A stretch of DNA of 64,000 nt. Source: Amia ocellicauda. Taxonomy: Eukaryota > Chordata > Actinopteri > Amiiformes > Amiidae. The translations under genes were made by a program, and so were the position numbers. The notes under the pieces were generated by a model. The model was given only the letters and a program-made list of their open reading frames with translations. It ran no database searches and was not told the DNA's origin. The DNA is taken from the NCBI RefSeq assembly GCF_036373705.1, contig NW_027102664.1, positions 62,001 to 126,000 of the forward strand, read 5' to 3'. This document shows positions 7,446 to 18,644 of the stretch, piece by piece. Position 1 is the stretch's first letter, and every line of letters starts with the position of its first letter.

Positions 7446-9478
7446 ACAACAGTTGGTATGGCGTGTGATATCAAAACATTCAGAATACTTTTAACCTATA
7501 TAATTTATAAGCTTTGTAAAATAAACCCAAATATCTCTTTTGCGGGGATAAACGCTGTTCTGAGTAGTTTGTGACTTGTTTAATACCAAACAAAGCATCG
7601 CTATAAAAAAAAAAAAAAAAATCACTGTAAAAGCGCTAGTTATTTTTGATCTTTATAGTTATTTTCTAGGCTCAGGTTGTTTTTTAGCGCTTATAAAGGC
7701 CTGAAATATTCTTAGTGGTTGTTGACTATAGGTCTTGATGCTTAAAAATGTTTTTTTGAGAGACCAAAAGGTTCTAATAAAAGTTTAGAGTAGAGAGGAG
7801 AGAGATCGTCTCCATCTTGGTTTCTATTTGAAATTTGATGCAGTGTCATTTTATTGGTTGGTTTTGATATGTTAATTGGTAACAGGGTGGCACAAAGGCC
7901 AGACCAGAACAATGCCTTACAAACAGATCCGGCATGTGGCCATCAGTATAAGTATGAAGGTCTGGTCTTCAGCTCGACAGACTCATACTGACCTTTCGAT
8001 TTAAGACTAAAGATCAACAATGTCCGGAAACAACATCAGCGATTCGATTTAAACGAGTTTTTAGGCAAGTCTTCAGATTATTTTCATTGACTCAGAGCGT
8101 GTTGTGTGCATGTATTGTAAATAAGGCTATAACATCTGTTTTAAGTTCTGTAAAATTATTTTTCAACCAGTCAACAGGAGTTAATTCCCAACGCTGAGGA
8201 GATCATCTGGAACAACGACGGTAAGATTTTTGTGTTTGCGCTCATGGGTTCTTATGCATGGGTGTGTGTGGTTTTGAAGCGGCTCATTAGAGTTATGAAA
8301 ACGTTTTAATATATATTAATGCCGGTCTCTTTAATTACACAGAAACTATCGAAAGGCCTGTGATTAATGTCTCCGAGGATCGACCAAGAGAAATGGTTGT
8401 CCCTAGACAGGCTGTCTGCCGACCGGGTAAGAACTAAACCCCTGTTTGTTTGTATAACGTTTCTGTAAGATGTTTGAGTCCAGTTTTGTTAATTTTAAAA
8501 AATTATCCTGTCTAACAGTATTAAGAAACGTGGTTCGAGACAACGAAAGGCCTTCCACATCGAGGGCTTGTTTCGTTTTACCTTCGAGAACCGTAACCTT
8601 TCAAGAATCTGAAAGGCCGTTAGCCCCGGTATCTGATAACTGTGAGTATATGTCTGCAGCCTGTAAGAGGTTAAAGCTTCTTATAAAGCGGTGTGGTTAA
8701 AGGTTAAACATGTCTCTTACCTTCACAGCGGTGCAAAAAGCTAAACCAGCCGAAAAACATAAGAAACGATTATTCTGTGGAGGTAAGTAAGATCTTTCAA
8801 ACTTTAATGTTTTTAAAAGGGCTTTGTTTGCCCGTTGATGGCTAATATTTAAGCGATGGGTGACCATTTCCTGTAGGGCGGGGGGTTCTGGGAAAGATCT
8901 TTAGAAGTCCGGACAGGTCTATGCTTGTTTCTGGGGAACGTGTTTAGAAATGACCGATTGCCGTACCGTCTGGTTAGGAAGTAAAGACGTCCGAAAGGGT
9001 TTAGTAAGTTGTTTGGCTTATCTCCCGCTATTATACTTCTGTTTTAAAGTGGTTGTAGGAAAAGGCTTGAAGGTGTTCATTGTATTTAATATTTAAACAG
9101 ATCGTGAAAACGTTTGTGAAACAGGAAGTCCCGGGATCAGGAAGCGTTTACACTTGGAAGGTTCGTTTAAAAATGAAATGTTGTTGTGTGTGTGTGTGTT
9201 TTATTAACAATATTACAGTTTTTAAAGAAACATTTAAGAAACAGTTTATTTACAGCGGCTTCTCTGTTTTACATTTATTATCAAGTCCTAATAAATATAT
9301 TGTCTGTAAATAATAAGGCGTTGTAGTGAATGTCTAAGGCTATTTTCAAAGGTTTAAAAAAGCTAAAGGTTTTGAATGTCCTGGACATGTTGTTTTAAGT
9401 TTGATTTCTGTCACCGTTTAAAGATGTAAATGTAATGTATATTTTTATTCTTCCCAAGACTCTTGGGATAGTCATTCT
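7446..9478 (+). promoter_or_regulatory. Left-end leader: promoter and exon-like blocks (copy 2)
   Basis: Two kilobases without a long frame. A TATA-like tataagta near 7947 and an ATG at about 8019 suggest a promoter and transcript start. Downstream, open blocks bounded by acceptor-like cag and donor-like gtaag motifs recur: about 8171-8220, 8343-8426, 8519-8680, 8729-8782 and 9101-9160, with a last acceptor near 9458. This looks like a multi-exon gene whose final exon holds the Pro-rich frame. A poly-A run (about 7604-7620) and a short GT repeat (about 9187-9199) are also present. The 5' end and product are unknown to me. Confidence 0.5.
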
Positions 9479-10060
9479 GTGGATGAGCTATTGAGGACAA
9501 TTACCCCGTCTAAGTGGGATCAAACATCTTCCCCGGTGAGATCACCGATAGGATCCCCCACGGTGGTCTTGGAGACCCCCCAACATCTACTCAGGCCACA
9601 GCCTTCTAGGGGTAATTCAACACCCCAGATTCAGCCCGCCGCATTGTCGGGCGGAACAAATACAGGCATCCAACAACCTCAGGGGTCGCCGTCAGTCAGG
9701 GCTGACACACCACCCAACGACGGCCTGGTTTCAACATCGTCCCCCCAGACCCGTTTCTTGGCTACAGAAACGCGGAACAGTACCCCGCGCTTGGCCAGGG
9801 TGTCACCGCAAAGGCCTTCTTGGTCTCCGTCCATGAGTATACGCTCGCTCCCTGCCTCCTTCGACCGAGATTTACCGGAGCGACCATCCTTTGAAGCTGA
9901 GCCAGGCCACCAGCCCCCGGAGCTACTTCCTGAAGGTCGGCATGAGTTGCTACATACTTTGTTACAAAATCAAAGACTTGTGTTAGTGGGGCAAAACCTG
10001 GTGATAGAGAGCCAAAACACCCTTATTAATACCCTTACTAACGAATTGTACCGTATTTAA
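9459..10060 (+). CDS. Pro/Ser-rich protein, probable last exon (copy 2)
   Basis: An open frame of about 200 codons with no ATG near its start but an acceptor-like cccaag at 9453-9458, so it is most likely the last exon of a spliced gene. The first two thirds are rich in Pro, Ser and Thr (SSPVRSPIGSPTVV, PQRPSWSPSMS) and probably disordered; the end (LLHTLLQNQRLVLVGQNLVI) is a likely leucine-rich helix or coiled coil. A possible poly(A) signal (aataaa) lies at about 10113, just before polB. I do not recognise the family; the position suggests an early or regulatory protein. The frame is open in copies 2-5. Confidence 0.55.
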
Positions 10061-10126
10061 TGTTTTAATAGACACAAAACGCCTTACTATTGTGGGTTGT
10101 TGGAAAAATAAAAAATAAATTAAAAA

Positions 10127-13100
10127 ATGTCCTGACTTGGTAAAAGAACTCACAAACTAAAGGATTATGAACAAGCTAGGGCCCCAAAAAGACCTTCCCG
10201 AGAGAACATCCCCGGCCCTGTTGTGAACTCCTCTGATGTCCCAATGAACCTGGAACTATTACAAATGATAAATGATTTAAATAACCCCCAATTACCACCG
10301 ATAGAATGTGAATTAACAGACTTACCGGTGAACCCCGACCTGTTACAGATGGTCAATGATCTAAATAACCACCTCCCACCGGTAGCGCTTATAGAGGTTC
10401 ACCCCCTAGTTCACCCCGATTTGTTTGAAATGGTGGAGGCTTTGGAGGAGCTACCCCGACCAAATTCTGCCCCTATTATAAATGATTTGAGACAATTAGA
10501 ACACAGGATGGCGGCAGAAGCAGCCATCACTATAGAGGAGGGTCTTGACATTAACCGGTTGGATATCTTTGAAGGACTTTTACAGGCTTTAAATGAGCCT
10601 CCTCAAAAAGGGGGTTTTGTAGATGTCAGCAGTGGGGGTGTTCGGAATGTGGAGGGTTCTGAGACTGATAAGGCTGTGGAGGACATGCTCTGTGAGAATG
10701 TAGGGGGTGAAGGCTTTGTTCAAAATGATGATGTGTCCAAGAGTACCAGTGATCCCGTGATTATAGATAGACCGGCCTATAACAATTTTGAAATGATTCA
10801 GCGTTTTAATTTTGCAGAACTTTTAAATTGTGACAATTATGCAGAAATATTTGTCAACATACACGAGGCCTTGCAGAAAATGCTTGAACAGGTTGCTGAA
10901 AGGGTCAGACCTCGAGATGTTGTACAGTTAGAACTCAGAGGGGATGATTTGTTTAGCAACCTATCTGTAATGCTGAGTGGAGATAATTTAGACGTCTGGC
11001 TAAAATCGAAGCGTTATTGCAAAGTAACGCAGCCATCTTAGCTGATGAAAGTCTGTCTCTGGTAATGAATGTGGTTCGTAACCCTGAGGGTGGGGCGCTT
11101 AGAAGACTGTCGAAATGCTTGAAGAACGACATAATTAGGACCAAGCTCAGGCAATTAGTGGTGAGTTCCAGTGGGGACAATAAGCTCTGTTTTGCTTACA
11201 GTTTAATAAAACTACTCACCCCCGACATGCCTGAACCCCAAGCTCTGCAAGAGGCTTTAATGCTTCATCAGAGGGCCGGCTTAAACTCTCAACAGATGGT
11301 TGCCTTTTCAGACATCACCAAGTTTGAGGAGTTGTTGTCTTTAAAAATTGTTGTGTGGTACCGTTGTGAGGTAAAGGAAGTATTTGTGAAATTTCAGACA
11401 CATCCTGAAACCCATACACAGACACTGTTTCTCTTCCTAAGTGATAGTCATTACTTTGGAATAAAGAGTTTGACGGCTTTTTTGGGTTGTTCGTATGTTT
11501 GTCATTGGTGTTATAAGGCCTTCAATGATAAGCTTAAGCACCGCTGTGACGGTTACTGTAACGTCTGTTTCAATCCGCAATGTCGTAAGGGTTTGGCCCC
11601 TACCATCCGATGTAAAGATTGCTTAAGGATTTGTCTCTCAGCGTTCTGTTTTTCCGAGCATAAGGTACAGAGGGCCGCTGCTGAGAGGGGTTAAAAAATG
11701 GAGTTATTGTGATCAAACTAAATGTTGCCCGCAGTGTTGCCTCCAGTACCGTTTTCATGAGGTTAAACCACACAAATGTCTGGAGCCGAGATGCAGGATC
11801 TGTAATGCTGATTTAACCCCGGGGTCCGAACACCAGTGCTTTATTCAGCCGGTTAAAAAGGAGCCGCCGCACAACTGGTATGTCTTTTTTGATTTTGAAT
11901 GCCGGCAAGAAAACGGGGTCCACGTTGCTAATTATATACACTGTATTGACATGTTGGATCGTGAGTGGTCAGCTAGCGGTGAGAGTTGTGTCAGGGATTT
12001 CTTTACGCGGTATCGAGGTCCAAAATACCTCAATTACACATTTATTGCCCACAATGCTAAGGGTTATGATTCTTACATTTTGATGAAGTATCTGGTGGAA
12101 AATGGGGTGACCCCAAGAATAATAGCTCAGGGTAGCAAGATCATGTGTTTCACCGACGAAGCTTTCAACTAACGTTACATAGACTTGTTAAATTTCCTCC
12201 CCATGAAATTGAGCACTTTGCCTAAGGCTCTGGGTTTTGAGGCTCAGAAGAAAGGTTGGTTCTGCCATTTTTTTAATACTAAGGACACTCAAAATTATCA
12301 AGGGTCCTACCCGCCCGCCTCTTATTATGGGGTTGATACTATGATGTCTCATGAGAGGGAGGAATTCTTTAAATGGTACAATACGGTTAAGTGAGGTGTT
12401 TTTGATTTCCGAGAAGAGATGGCCGCTTATTGTAAAAATGATGTGGTGATCCTTAAAGAAGCCTGTGTGCGTTTCTGCGCCGAGGTTATCAACACATCGG
12501 GTCTCAACCCTTTGCAAAGTGTGACCATAGCGTCTCTCTGCATGAAAATGTATCGGTCCAATTTCTTGCAGAAAAACACTATAGCGGTCACCACTTCTGA
12601 CAACAATCGTGCTAGACAAAAGAACTTTTCGACTGTCTCCATGCAGTGGGTGGAATACCTGAGTGCCCGGGATAACATCTTCATCAGACATGCTTTAAAT
12701 CAAGGGGAAGTAAAAATGGGGCCTTACTACTTAGACGGTTTTAGCGACGTGTCCGGGCGGCGTACCGCTTATGAGTTTGCCGGTTGTATTTACCATGGCT
12801 GTCCTCAGTGCTTTGACCCAAACACCTTTAACCCCGTAACACTAAAACTCTGCGGTGATATGTACTATGATTTCCAGGAACGAATTGAAACTTTAAAAAA
12901 CACCTATGGTTTGAACGTGCTGGTGATTTGGGAACACGAGTGGACGACCCTGAAGCAACAGGATGCGGGGGTACAACGGTTTATGGAAACCTTGGACTTT
13001 CCTGAATGTCTAGAGCCCCGGGATGCGTTATTTGGGGGTTGTACCAATGCCATCTGTTTACATTATGAGGTAAAGGAGGGTGAGAGAGTAGATTACTATG

Positions 13101-14356
13101 ATTTCACCAGTCTGTACCCTTATGTCAACAAGACCAAAATGTACCCGGTGGGGCGTCCAACCATTGTTTATCGTGACTTTCTCGAAATCGGACATTACTT
13201 TAGTTTGATCAAAGTCACCATGTACCCTCCTCGCGAGCTGTTCTTACCCGTGTTGCCTTACAGGTGTTCGGGAAAATTGATGTTCCCTCTGTGTAGAACG
13301 TGTGTGGAAACTGAAAATCAAACTACCTCTTGTCTGCACAGTGATGAAGAGAGAGCGCTGACGGGTGTCTGGTGTAGCATCGAGCTTGACAAGGCGGTGG
13401 AGAAAGGTTACAGAGTCGGTAAGGTGTATGAGGTTTGGCATTTTTCTGAAAAAACTGATACTCTTTTTGCTGATTACATTATGACCCATCTGAAAGGGAA
13501 ACAGGAGGCATCGGGCTATCCCTCATGGTGTGTTGACTCCGCGGCCAAAGAGCGATACGTTCAGCAATATTTTGAAAAGGAAGGGATCCGTGTAGAGCCG
13601 GGGAACATAACTGTAAACCCCGCCAAGAGACAAATGTCCAAACTGATTTTAAACAGTCTGTGGGGTAAGTTTGGGGAAAGAAATTACCGTCTAAACACAA
13701 CCTTGATTAAAACCCCTGAACTGTTCATAGAATTTATGTTTTCCAAACAACATGCAGTATCACACTTTCAATTCTTAAATGACCACGTGGCACAGGTCCA
13801 GTGGAGGGCCCCTAAAGATTTCCCCACCAAACAGGGGAACGTTAATGTTTTCATAGCGGTTTTTACCACGGCTTACGCCCGGCTTGAACTGTACAACTTA
13901 ATGGATCAGTTGCAGGAACGCACGCTCTATCATGATACTGACTCTGTAATCTTTGTCACCAGGCCAGGGGATTGGGTCCCTCCCCTCGGGGACTACCTTG
14001 GGGAGTTAACGAGCGAACTAGATCCTCAGGACCACATAGTGGAGTTTGTTTCAGGGGGTCCTAAGACTTACGCATACAGAACGGCTGCGGGTAAGACCTG
14101 TATGAAAGTTAAGGGTTTCACTCTGAACCATTGTAACAACAAGCTCATTAACATCAAGTCTCTGACGACCCTGGTAGAAAGTTTTTTAACCGAGAAAGAC
14201 GCGCCTCCTCGTGAGATTATTACAGCCGGAAATCAGATCTATCGCAATAAAAAGGGGTACACGTTGGAAAATAGATCACTAAACAAACGATTCAGGGTGG
14301 TGTACAATAAAAGAGTGTTGAAGACTGATTATACCACTCTGCCTTATGGATATTAG
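10127..14356 (+). pseudogene. Protein-primed DNA polymerase B (copy 2, broken)
   Basis: The replicative polymerase of the element. An N-terminal region with three related segments (LLQMINDLNN, LLQMVNDLNN, LFEMVEALEE) leads into a region typical of Polinton polymerases (FNFAELLNC, then QSNAAILADESLSLVM), Cys-rich zinc-ribbon-like motifs (CHWCYKAF, CNVCFNPQC), the 3'-5' exonuclease (FIAHNAKGYDSYIL; YCKNDVVILKE), polymerase motif A (DYYDFTSLYPYV), motif B (MSKLILNSLWGKFGE) and motif C (YHDTDSVIF). The length, about 1,400 codons, fits the family. It is broken (about four breaks). The end overlaps the ATPase start by about 11 bases, suggesting co-transcription. Confidence 0.92.
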
Positions 14357-15017
14357 CGGTGGTTTTGATAACAGACTTCAACACCCTTTCTCCTGTATTA
14401 TAGCCGGTCCCTCCAATTCGGGGAAGAGCTATCTTATAAAGAACATCATAGAAGATGTGGACGCAACCGTGTCCCAAGCTCTTGACAACATAGTGTGGTG
14501 TTACTCTTGCTGGCAACCTCTCTACGATGATTTGGCTTCGAAAAAAAATAATCTGAAATTTGTGCAAGGTCTCCCCGCCTCGTTGTGTGGCGATGACTTG
14601 TTCCCGCCCGGTCAAACTAACCTAGTGATCCTTGATGACCAGATGGAGCAGGCCGGTGACAACAGTGAAGTGGAAAAAGCTTTCACAAAGTACACTCATC
14701 ATAGGAATTAAAGTATTATTTATTTAGTTCAAAATCTATTTTTTCAAGGTAAAAAAAGCCGCACTATTAATTTAAATGCCAATTATATAATTCTTTTTAA
14801 AAACCCCAGAGATAAACTACAGGTCACCGTCTTGGCTCGTCAAATGTACCCTAACCAGACCAAGTTCTTTTTGGAGGCATTTGAGGATGCCACCAAAAAA
14901 CCCTACGGGTACTTGATTGCGGACTTAAAAGCACAAACCCCAGAAGACTTTCGCCTCAGAACAGGTTTGTGCCCGCCCGATTGGCCGGCAGTCTATGTGC
15001 TAAAGAAAAGGAAATAA
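14346..15017 (+). pseudogene. A32/FtsK-HerA-type packaging ATPase (copy 2, broken)
   Basis: Walker A is GPSNSGKSYLI near the N-terminus and Walker B is LVILDDQM at about residue 100. The C-terminal part (ARQMYPNQTKFFLEAFEDAT, KKPYGYL) matches the conserved end of Polinton ATPases. This enzyme would pump the genome into preformed capsids. It is broken (about one or two breaks, shared with the other copies). It lies directly behind polB. Confidence 0.9.
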
Positions 15018-15023
15018 ATAAGA

Positions 15024-15359
15024 ATGTCTGTTCGGATTAAAAGAAATCTGCCGCTTTTGCAAATGTTATTTGAGAGGAGCCCGCGCCATAGGAAAGCTGT
15101 GCTGGCAGGGGCCCCCTCGGATTTGATCGAGACCCTGTGTGAAATAGCTTTTAACATCTTACGCGGTAATATACCCCTAACCCCTTCTCAACATTCTAAA
15201 CTCAAAAAACAAAAAGCGGTTATCAAGATCATCGCTAATAAGAAGTATTCTATTAAAAGAAAAAGAAAGAAGATTAATCAAACCGGGGGTTTTATAGGAC
15301 CGCTGTTGAGCATAGCCGTGCCTTTCCTAACCAGTCTTCTAGCTTCCAGAGTGGGTTAA
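15024..15359 (+). CDS. Small basic protein with C-terminal hydrophobic segment (copy 2)
   Basis: 111 residues, whole. The first half has RSPRHRKAVL and CEIAFNILRGNIPLT; a strongly basic stretch follows (KKYSIKRKRKKINQTGG), then a hydrophobic tail (PLLSIAVPFLTSLLAS). I know this layout from the small unnamed genes that sit next to ATPase in many Polintons; it may be a minor core protein that binds DNA or membrane, but the role is inferred from charge and location only. Six bases separate it from the ATPase and two from the next gene, as in a compact transcription unit. Confidence 0.65.
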   Translation: MSVRIKRNLPLLQMLFERSPRHRKAVLAGAPSDLIETLCEIAFNILRGNIPLTPSQHSKLKKQKAVIKIIANKKYSIKRKRKKINQTGGFIGPLLSIAVPFLTSLLASRVG

Positions 15360-15361
15360 TA

Positions 15362-16105
15362 ATGGAATATGCTCAGAAAATGTTTTTGATCCCTCAGGAG
15401 CAGCTTGAGAAACTGAGAAAAAATGTTGTCGGGCCAGAGCCCATTAGACAAACGGCCGAAAACAACCTGGACTCTGAAATGAAAGCTATACAGGCCAGGG
15501 CCGATTTAAATCAGTATTCCAAAGCCCAGTTGTATACCAACACGTTACAGCGCTACCTCCGTCTGGTTAGACAGGGTGAAAAAGATCAAAACATTTTAAC
15601 TTTAACCATGGCCTCTCAAGAAAATGGTTCTGGGGCTGATGCGGGGGGAACGGTTGATAAAGATGTTGCGGTGACCGAACCTGTTGAGAGTTCAGAGGGA
15701 GATGTTGTAACGGATGTTTTGAGAAACATGCCGGCCAGAAGCAAAAGACATGCAGAATATATCCTGCACAAAATGCTTCAGAAACCGCGGGTAACGGCTT
15801 GGAATGAACAGGGTGAATTTGTTTTTAAAGGACAACTGATCAAAGGTTCACACATGTTTGATTTGTTGAAGAGTGTCACTAGCACTAATAAGGTACCCGA
15901 TAGTCGCCGACCTGTAGGCTGGAATGCTTTCCTACAGGCGATGGCCTGTCTGAACATGCCCCAATCAACAGTTCCTAACCAGGAAACGCGACAAAAAATC
16001 CGTCTGTGTAAAGAGGTGGAGCCTGATCTGACTCCGATATCTCATTACTCTGACCGTGCTGAGCGACCATCCTCAGGATCTATCCATCGTTGGGAAGCTT
16101 ATTAA
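15362..16105 (+). CDS. 247-residue putative minor virion protein (copy 2)
   Basis: Whole frame of 247 residues. The N-terminal 80 residues are predicted helical, with the repeated pattern EQLEKLRKNV and AIQARADLNQYSKAQLY; an acidic, low-complexity linker follows (DVAVTEPVESSEGDVV). The C-terminal half has WNEQGEFVFKGQLIKGSHMF and GWNAFLQAMACLNMP. Many Polintons carry a gene of this kind between ATPase and the protease, with a coiled-coil start and the G-x-x-I-x-G-S motif. It is likely a structural or assembly factor, but no precise function is established to my knowledge. It is the last plus-strand gene before the convergence point. Confidence 0.6.
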   Translation: MEYAQKMFLIPQEQLEKLRKNVVGPEPIRQTAENNLDSEMKAIQARADLNQYSKAQLYTNTLQRYLRLVRQGEKDQNILTLTMASQENGSGADAGGTVDKDVAVTEPVESSEGDVVTDVLRNMPARSKRHAEYILHKMLQKPRVTAWNEQGEFVFKGQLIKGSHMFDLLKSVTSTNKVPDSRRPVGWNAFLQAMACLNMPQSTVPNQETRQKIRLCKEVEPDLTPISHYSDRAERPSSGSIHRWEAY

Positions 16106-16284
16106 TCTCATGTTTTTATTTGTCTCCCCTGTAAATAATGACCCGACAAACAATTTTTTATTTTTATTTTTTATTTTTCAAATGTTGTACATTTATTTAT
16201 ACCATAACCCCTGCTTTGTATAAGAATTGTGTTGAATTAAAACAAAACTAATGATTCAAAGGCTGTTTTCATTATTTTTTCACC
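16106..16284. terminator. Convergent 3' region with poly(A) signals (copy 2)
   Basis: An AT-rich gap between the converging gene sets. It contains tttttatttttattttttatt, which reads as AATAAA-type signals on the minus strand, and an aattaaa/aataaa-type hexamer near 16236 for plus-strand transcripts. It probably ends both transcription units. Confidence 0.5.
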
Positions 16285-16857
16285 TTAACACGCATGACAT
16301 CTTTTAAAATCCTCACAAGAACACCCCATCTGTATACACGGCTGGCTAGGGTCGTAAGTCATTGTGTTATAAGGGGGGGTCCACAGTGTCCTGACAAACT
16401 CTGCCACTTTTTTATCATTTTGGCCTAAATCCTCACTGTACAAGGCCATAATATCGGGGTATGACCTTCCTTTAGATCTATGATATAAGAAAAACACACA
16501 GTGTTGACCACAAGTGAAGGTCTGAAGACTTTGTACTTGACGACCGCTGTAAATGGTTTCTTGACAGTTGTTGAGCAGAAAGTTATTGATCTTCCGAGGG
16601 AAAGGTCTGAAATCCGGGGGGTTTGCATAGGAATCAAAAAATTCACCACGGTGGTCCTCCCTTAGATAAATAGCCAGCCAATGTTCTCCGGGCATATTTT
16701 TAGGGTGTGTGTTGATTATGTACATTGCAGGTAAATTCTTGATCTTAAATTTAGGCAGCTGATCGCAGGCGTAGACTCCTTGAAACAGTTTCCGTGAGCC
16801 GGCCAGGGCATTCATGATGTGGTTGAGCTCTCTGGTGTTCATTTTAATAATAATCAT
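16285..16857 (-). CDS. Adenain-like maturation cysteine protease (copy 2)
   Basis: 190 residues, close to the usual 190-200 of Polinton and adenovirus proteases (Ulp1-like, clan CE). Visible catalytic elements are the His in GEHWLAIYL, the acidic FDSYANPPDF, and the Cys in FTCGQHCVFFLYH. It would cleave capsid precursor proteins after GG-type sites. The frame looks whole. The start may be ATG 16857 or the in-frame ATG five codons later (MNTRELNHIM), which looks closer to family N-termini. Its start overlaps the end of the capsid gene by 14 bases. Confidence 0.9.
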   Translation of the reverse strand: MIIIKMNTRELNHIMNALAGSRKLFQGVYACDQLPKFKIKNLPAMYIINTHPKNMPGEHWLAIYLREDHRGEFFDSYANPPDFRPFPRKINNFLLNNCQETIYSGRQVQSLQTFTCGQHCVFFLYHRSKGRSYPDIMALYSEDLGQNDKKVAEFVRTLWTPPYNTMTYDPSQPCIQMGCSCEDFKRCHAC

Positions 16858-18151
16858 ACAGAACGTTTCTCCTCTGATTCACCTCAATAATGTTGTCAAA
16901 CACTGCATACACGACCATATTTACAGTGCGTGGTAGAGGCTGCTTGAAACGCATCTCCAAACGCATATTGCCCGTCTTCATCAGTGAAAAATGTTGTCCA
17001 CACTCTTCGTCAGGGGTCAGGTTGAAACCGTACAGGGTGTAACCGCTGCAGTATTCCCGGCGATCGATCAGCAGAGTTTGATCCTTGAGATGGCGACCCG
17101 TAGCCAGTACTAGACTGTCATATTCACGAACCGCATTGCCGTTTTCAAAGTCAGGTTGAAAAGGTCTGGATGGAACCTGCACACCATCGACGTACAACGC
17201 TATAAATTCCGCGTTATAATGTTTAAAGTTAAAGGGGTTCTTGTTGTAAACCCCGGTAAATGCATCATTATCTTCGAGACCTATAATAACCTGTTTTGGG
17301 AGCTGTCCTAGAAACAGATTTTCCTGGTTCATCACCCGTGTCCCTGCGGGGATACTGTGGACTTTCATATAGACTCTTTCGATCGGGTACTTGGCGTTTG
17401 CCGTCATTAACGCCTGCGCGTGTCCTAGTTTAACCGCCGGGGAGACGGACACTTTTTTCACAAACAGCGAGGCCGATAATATGGTCAGTTTATATTTTTC
17501 AGTATCAGGGGTCATCAGACAAAAAGCACTTTTACTACGGATCATTTTAATTTTAATGTCTACCCCGTTGAGCATGAGTTTTTCTTGGAAAAATATGTCT
17601 GCATGGATATGCCCCATTAGCTCAAAGGTCCTCCCTTCTGTTGAAGAGGCCGTTCTTTTTTGCAAACCCTTATTGAGTCCCTCTGGATCCTTGTCGTCCA
17701 TAGCTTCCGGGATGTCTTTGAAGAAAAGGCCGGGGCTGAACTGTTTGCTTAGGGTCTCCTCACTATAATTAAGGATACACTCCATCATGGCTCTATAGGG
17801 GTAAGTATTGCTGCTTTGACTAATGAGCCGATCTCCCAGGGTCACATCCACCTGTGAAAACATGGTGGCCACCGGGTAATTGATGACCCCAGCGTTGGTC
17901 GTCTTCTCGATTGCATCGCCATCCTCATCAGTCACTTTACAGTTCATTAAAATAAATGTGTTATTCAAATCAATATAATCCTCGCCATTGCCAGCTATAA
18001 AAAACTCCAGAGGGGCCGTGTCTGAAATTGCAGAAAGAGGGGGAATCTCTACATATATGCTCTTATCTATACTCGTTTGAGTGTATGGAACTGTAAACAG
18101 ATCCAGTTCTGATTTGACGCATTCTTCCGATAGACTGTGGACAAAAGACAT
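16844..18151 (-). CDS. Major capsid protein, double jelly roll (copy 2)
   Basis: 435 residues in one open frame. The start (MSFVHSLSEECVKSELDLF) and the segments PVATMFSQVDVTLGDRLIS, YPYRAMMECILNYSEET and NAKYPIERVYMKVHSIPAG are hallmarks of the Polinton hexon-type capsid protein, often auto-annotated in animal genomes as F54H12.2-like. It would trimerise into pseudo-hexameric capsomers of an icosahedral shell. The length is close to the family norm. This is the only capsid gene in the window that looks whole. Confidence 0.92.
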   Translation of the reverse strand: MSFVHSLSEECVKSELDLFTVPYTQTSIDKSIYVEIPPLSAISDTAPLEFFIAGNGEDYIDLNNTFILMNCKVTDEDGDAIEKTTNAGVINYPVATMFSQVDVTLGDRLISQSSNTYPYRAMMECILNYSEETLSKQFSPGLFFKDIPEAMDDKDPEGLNKGLQKRTASSTEGRTFELMGHIHADIFFQEKLMLNGVDIKIKMIRSKSAFCLMTPDTEKYKLTILSASLFVKKVSVSPAVKLGHAQALMTANAKYPIERVYMKVHSIPAGTRVMNQENLFLGQLPKQVIIGLEDNDAFTGVYNKNPFNFKHYNAEFIALYVDGVQVPSRPFQPDFENGNAVREYDSLVLATGRHLKDQTLLIDRREYCSGYTLYGFNLTPDEECGQHFSLMKTGNMRLEMRFKQPLPRTVNMVVYAVFDNIIEVNQRRNVLYDYY

Positions 18152-18153
18152 GT

Positions 18154-18643
18154 TTAAAAGATGTATCCTGAGGCTCTATTTTTCTTTCTTTGATACTTTC
18201 TTTATGCAGGTTTTTTCTTGTGCTGCTTCCTTCTCCGAGTGTTTCCACGATATGTTGGAGAATGAGAGATTCTTCGTTTTTTGTTAGCCACGGATCTTTG
18301 TCGCCCCCTGGTGGACACATGCTGTTTCTTCTTTTACCCCCCTTCCTCGCCATTACCATGAGACCCGAACCCTCCTGATGCTCATGGCTAGCTGCCCGGT
18401 TCATAACATTGGTGAACACGTCACTAACAATATTTTTAGCCGCTGATTTCAAGTGGGGTATGGCTATAGCAAAGCCTCTCTTAAGCAGGGGTATGGCCAT
18501 TCTAAAGAGACCACGAAAGAGTCCTCCTCGACCGGCGCCATACATTGTGGGGGCTCCTACAATACCGGGCAAGCCGTTCCATCTTGCATCTTGTAATAAT
18601 CCACATAGGCGCTAGGATCTACATAACCCCTCGAGGTAGCCAT
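18154..18643 (-). pseudogene. Protein VI-like basic virion protein (copy 2, broken)
   Basis: Homologous to the copy 1 gene, with the same GAPTMYGAG motif and basic tail, but with more private substitutions and about two breaks. Confidence 0.7.
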
Positions 18644-18644
18644 T

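Noticed and set aside
7860-7975. Partial inverted match between ccagaccaga and tctggtctt near the left-end TATA, considered as an origin or operator
   Set aside because: The arms match only over about seven bases; not strong enough to call.
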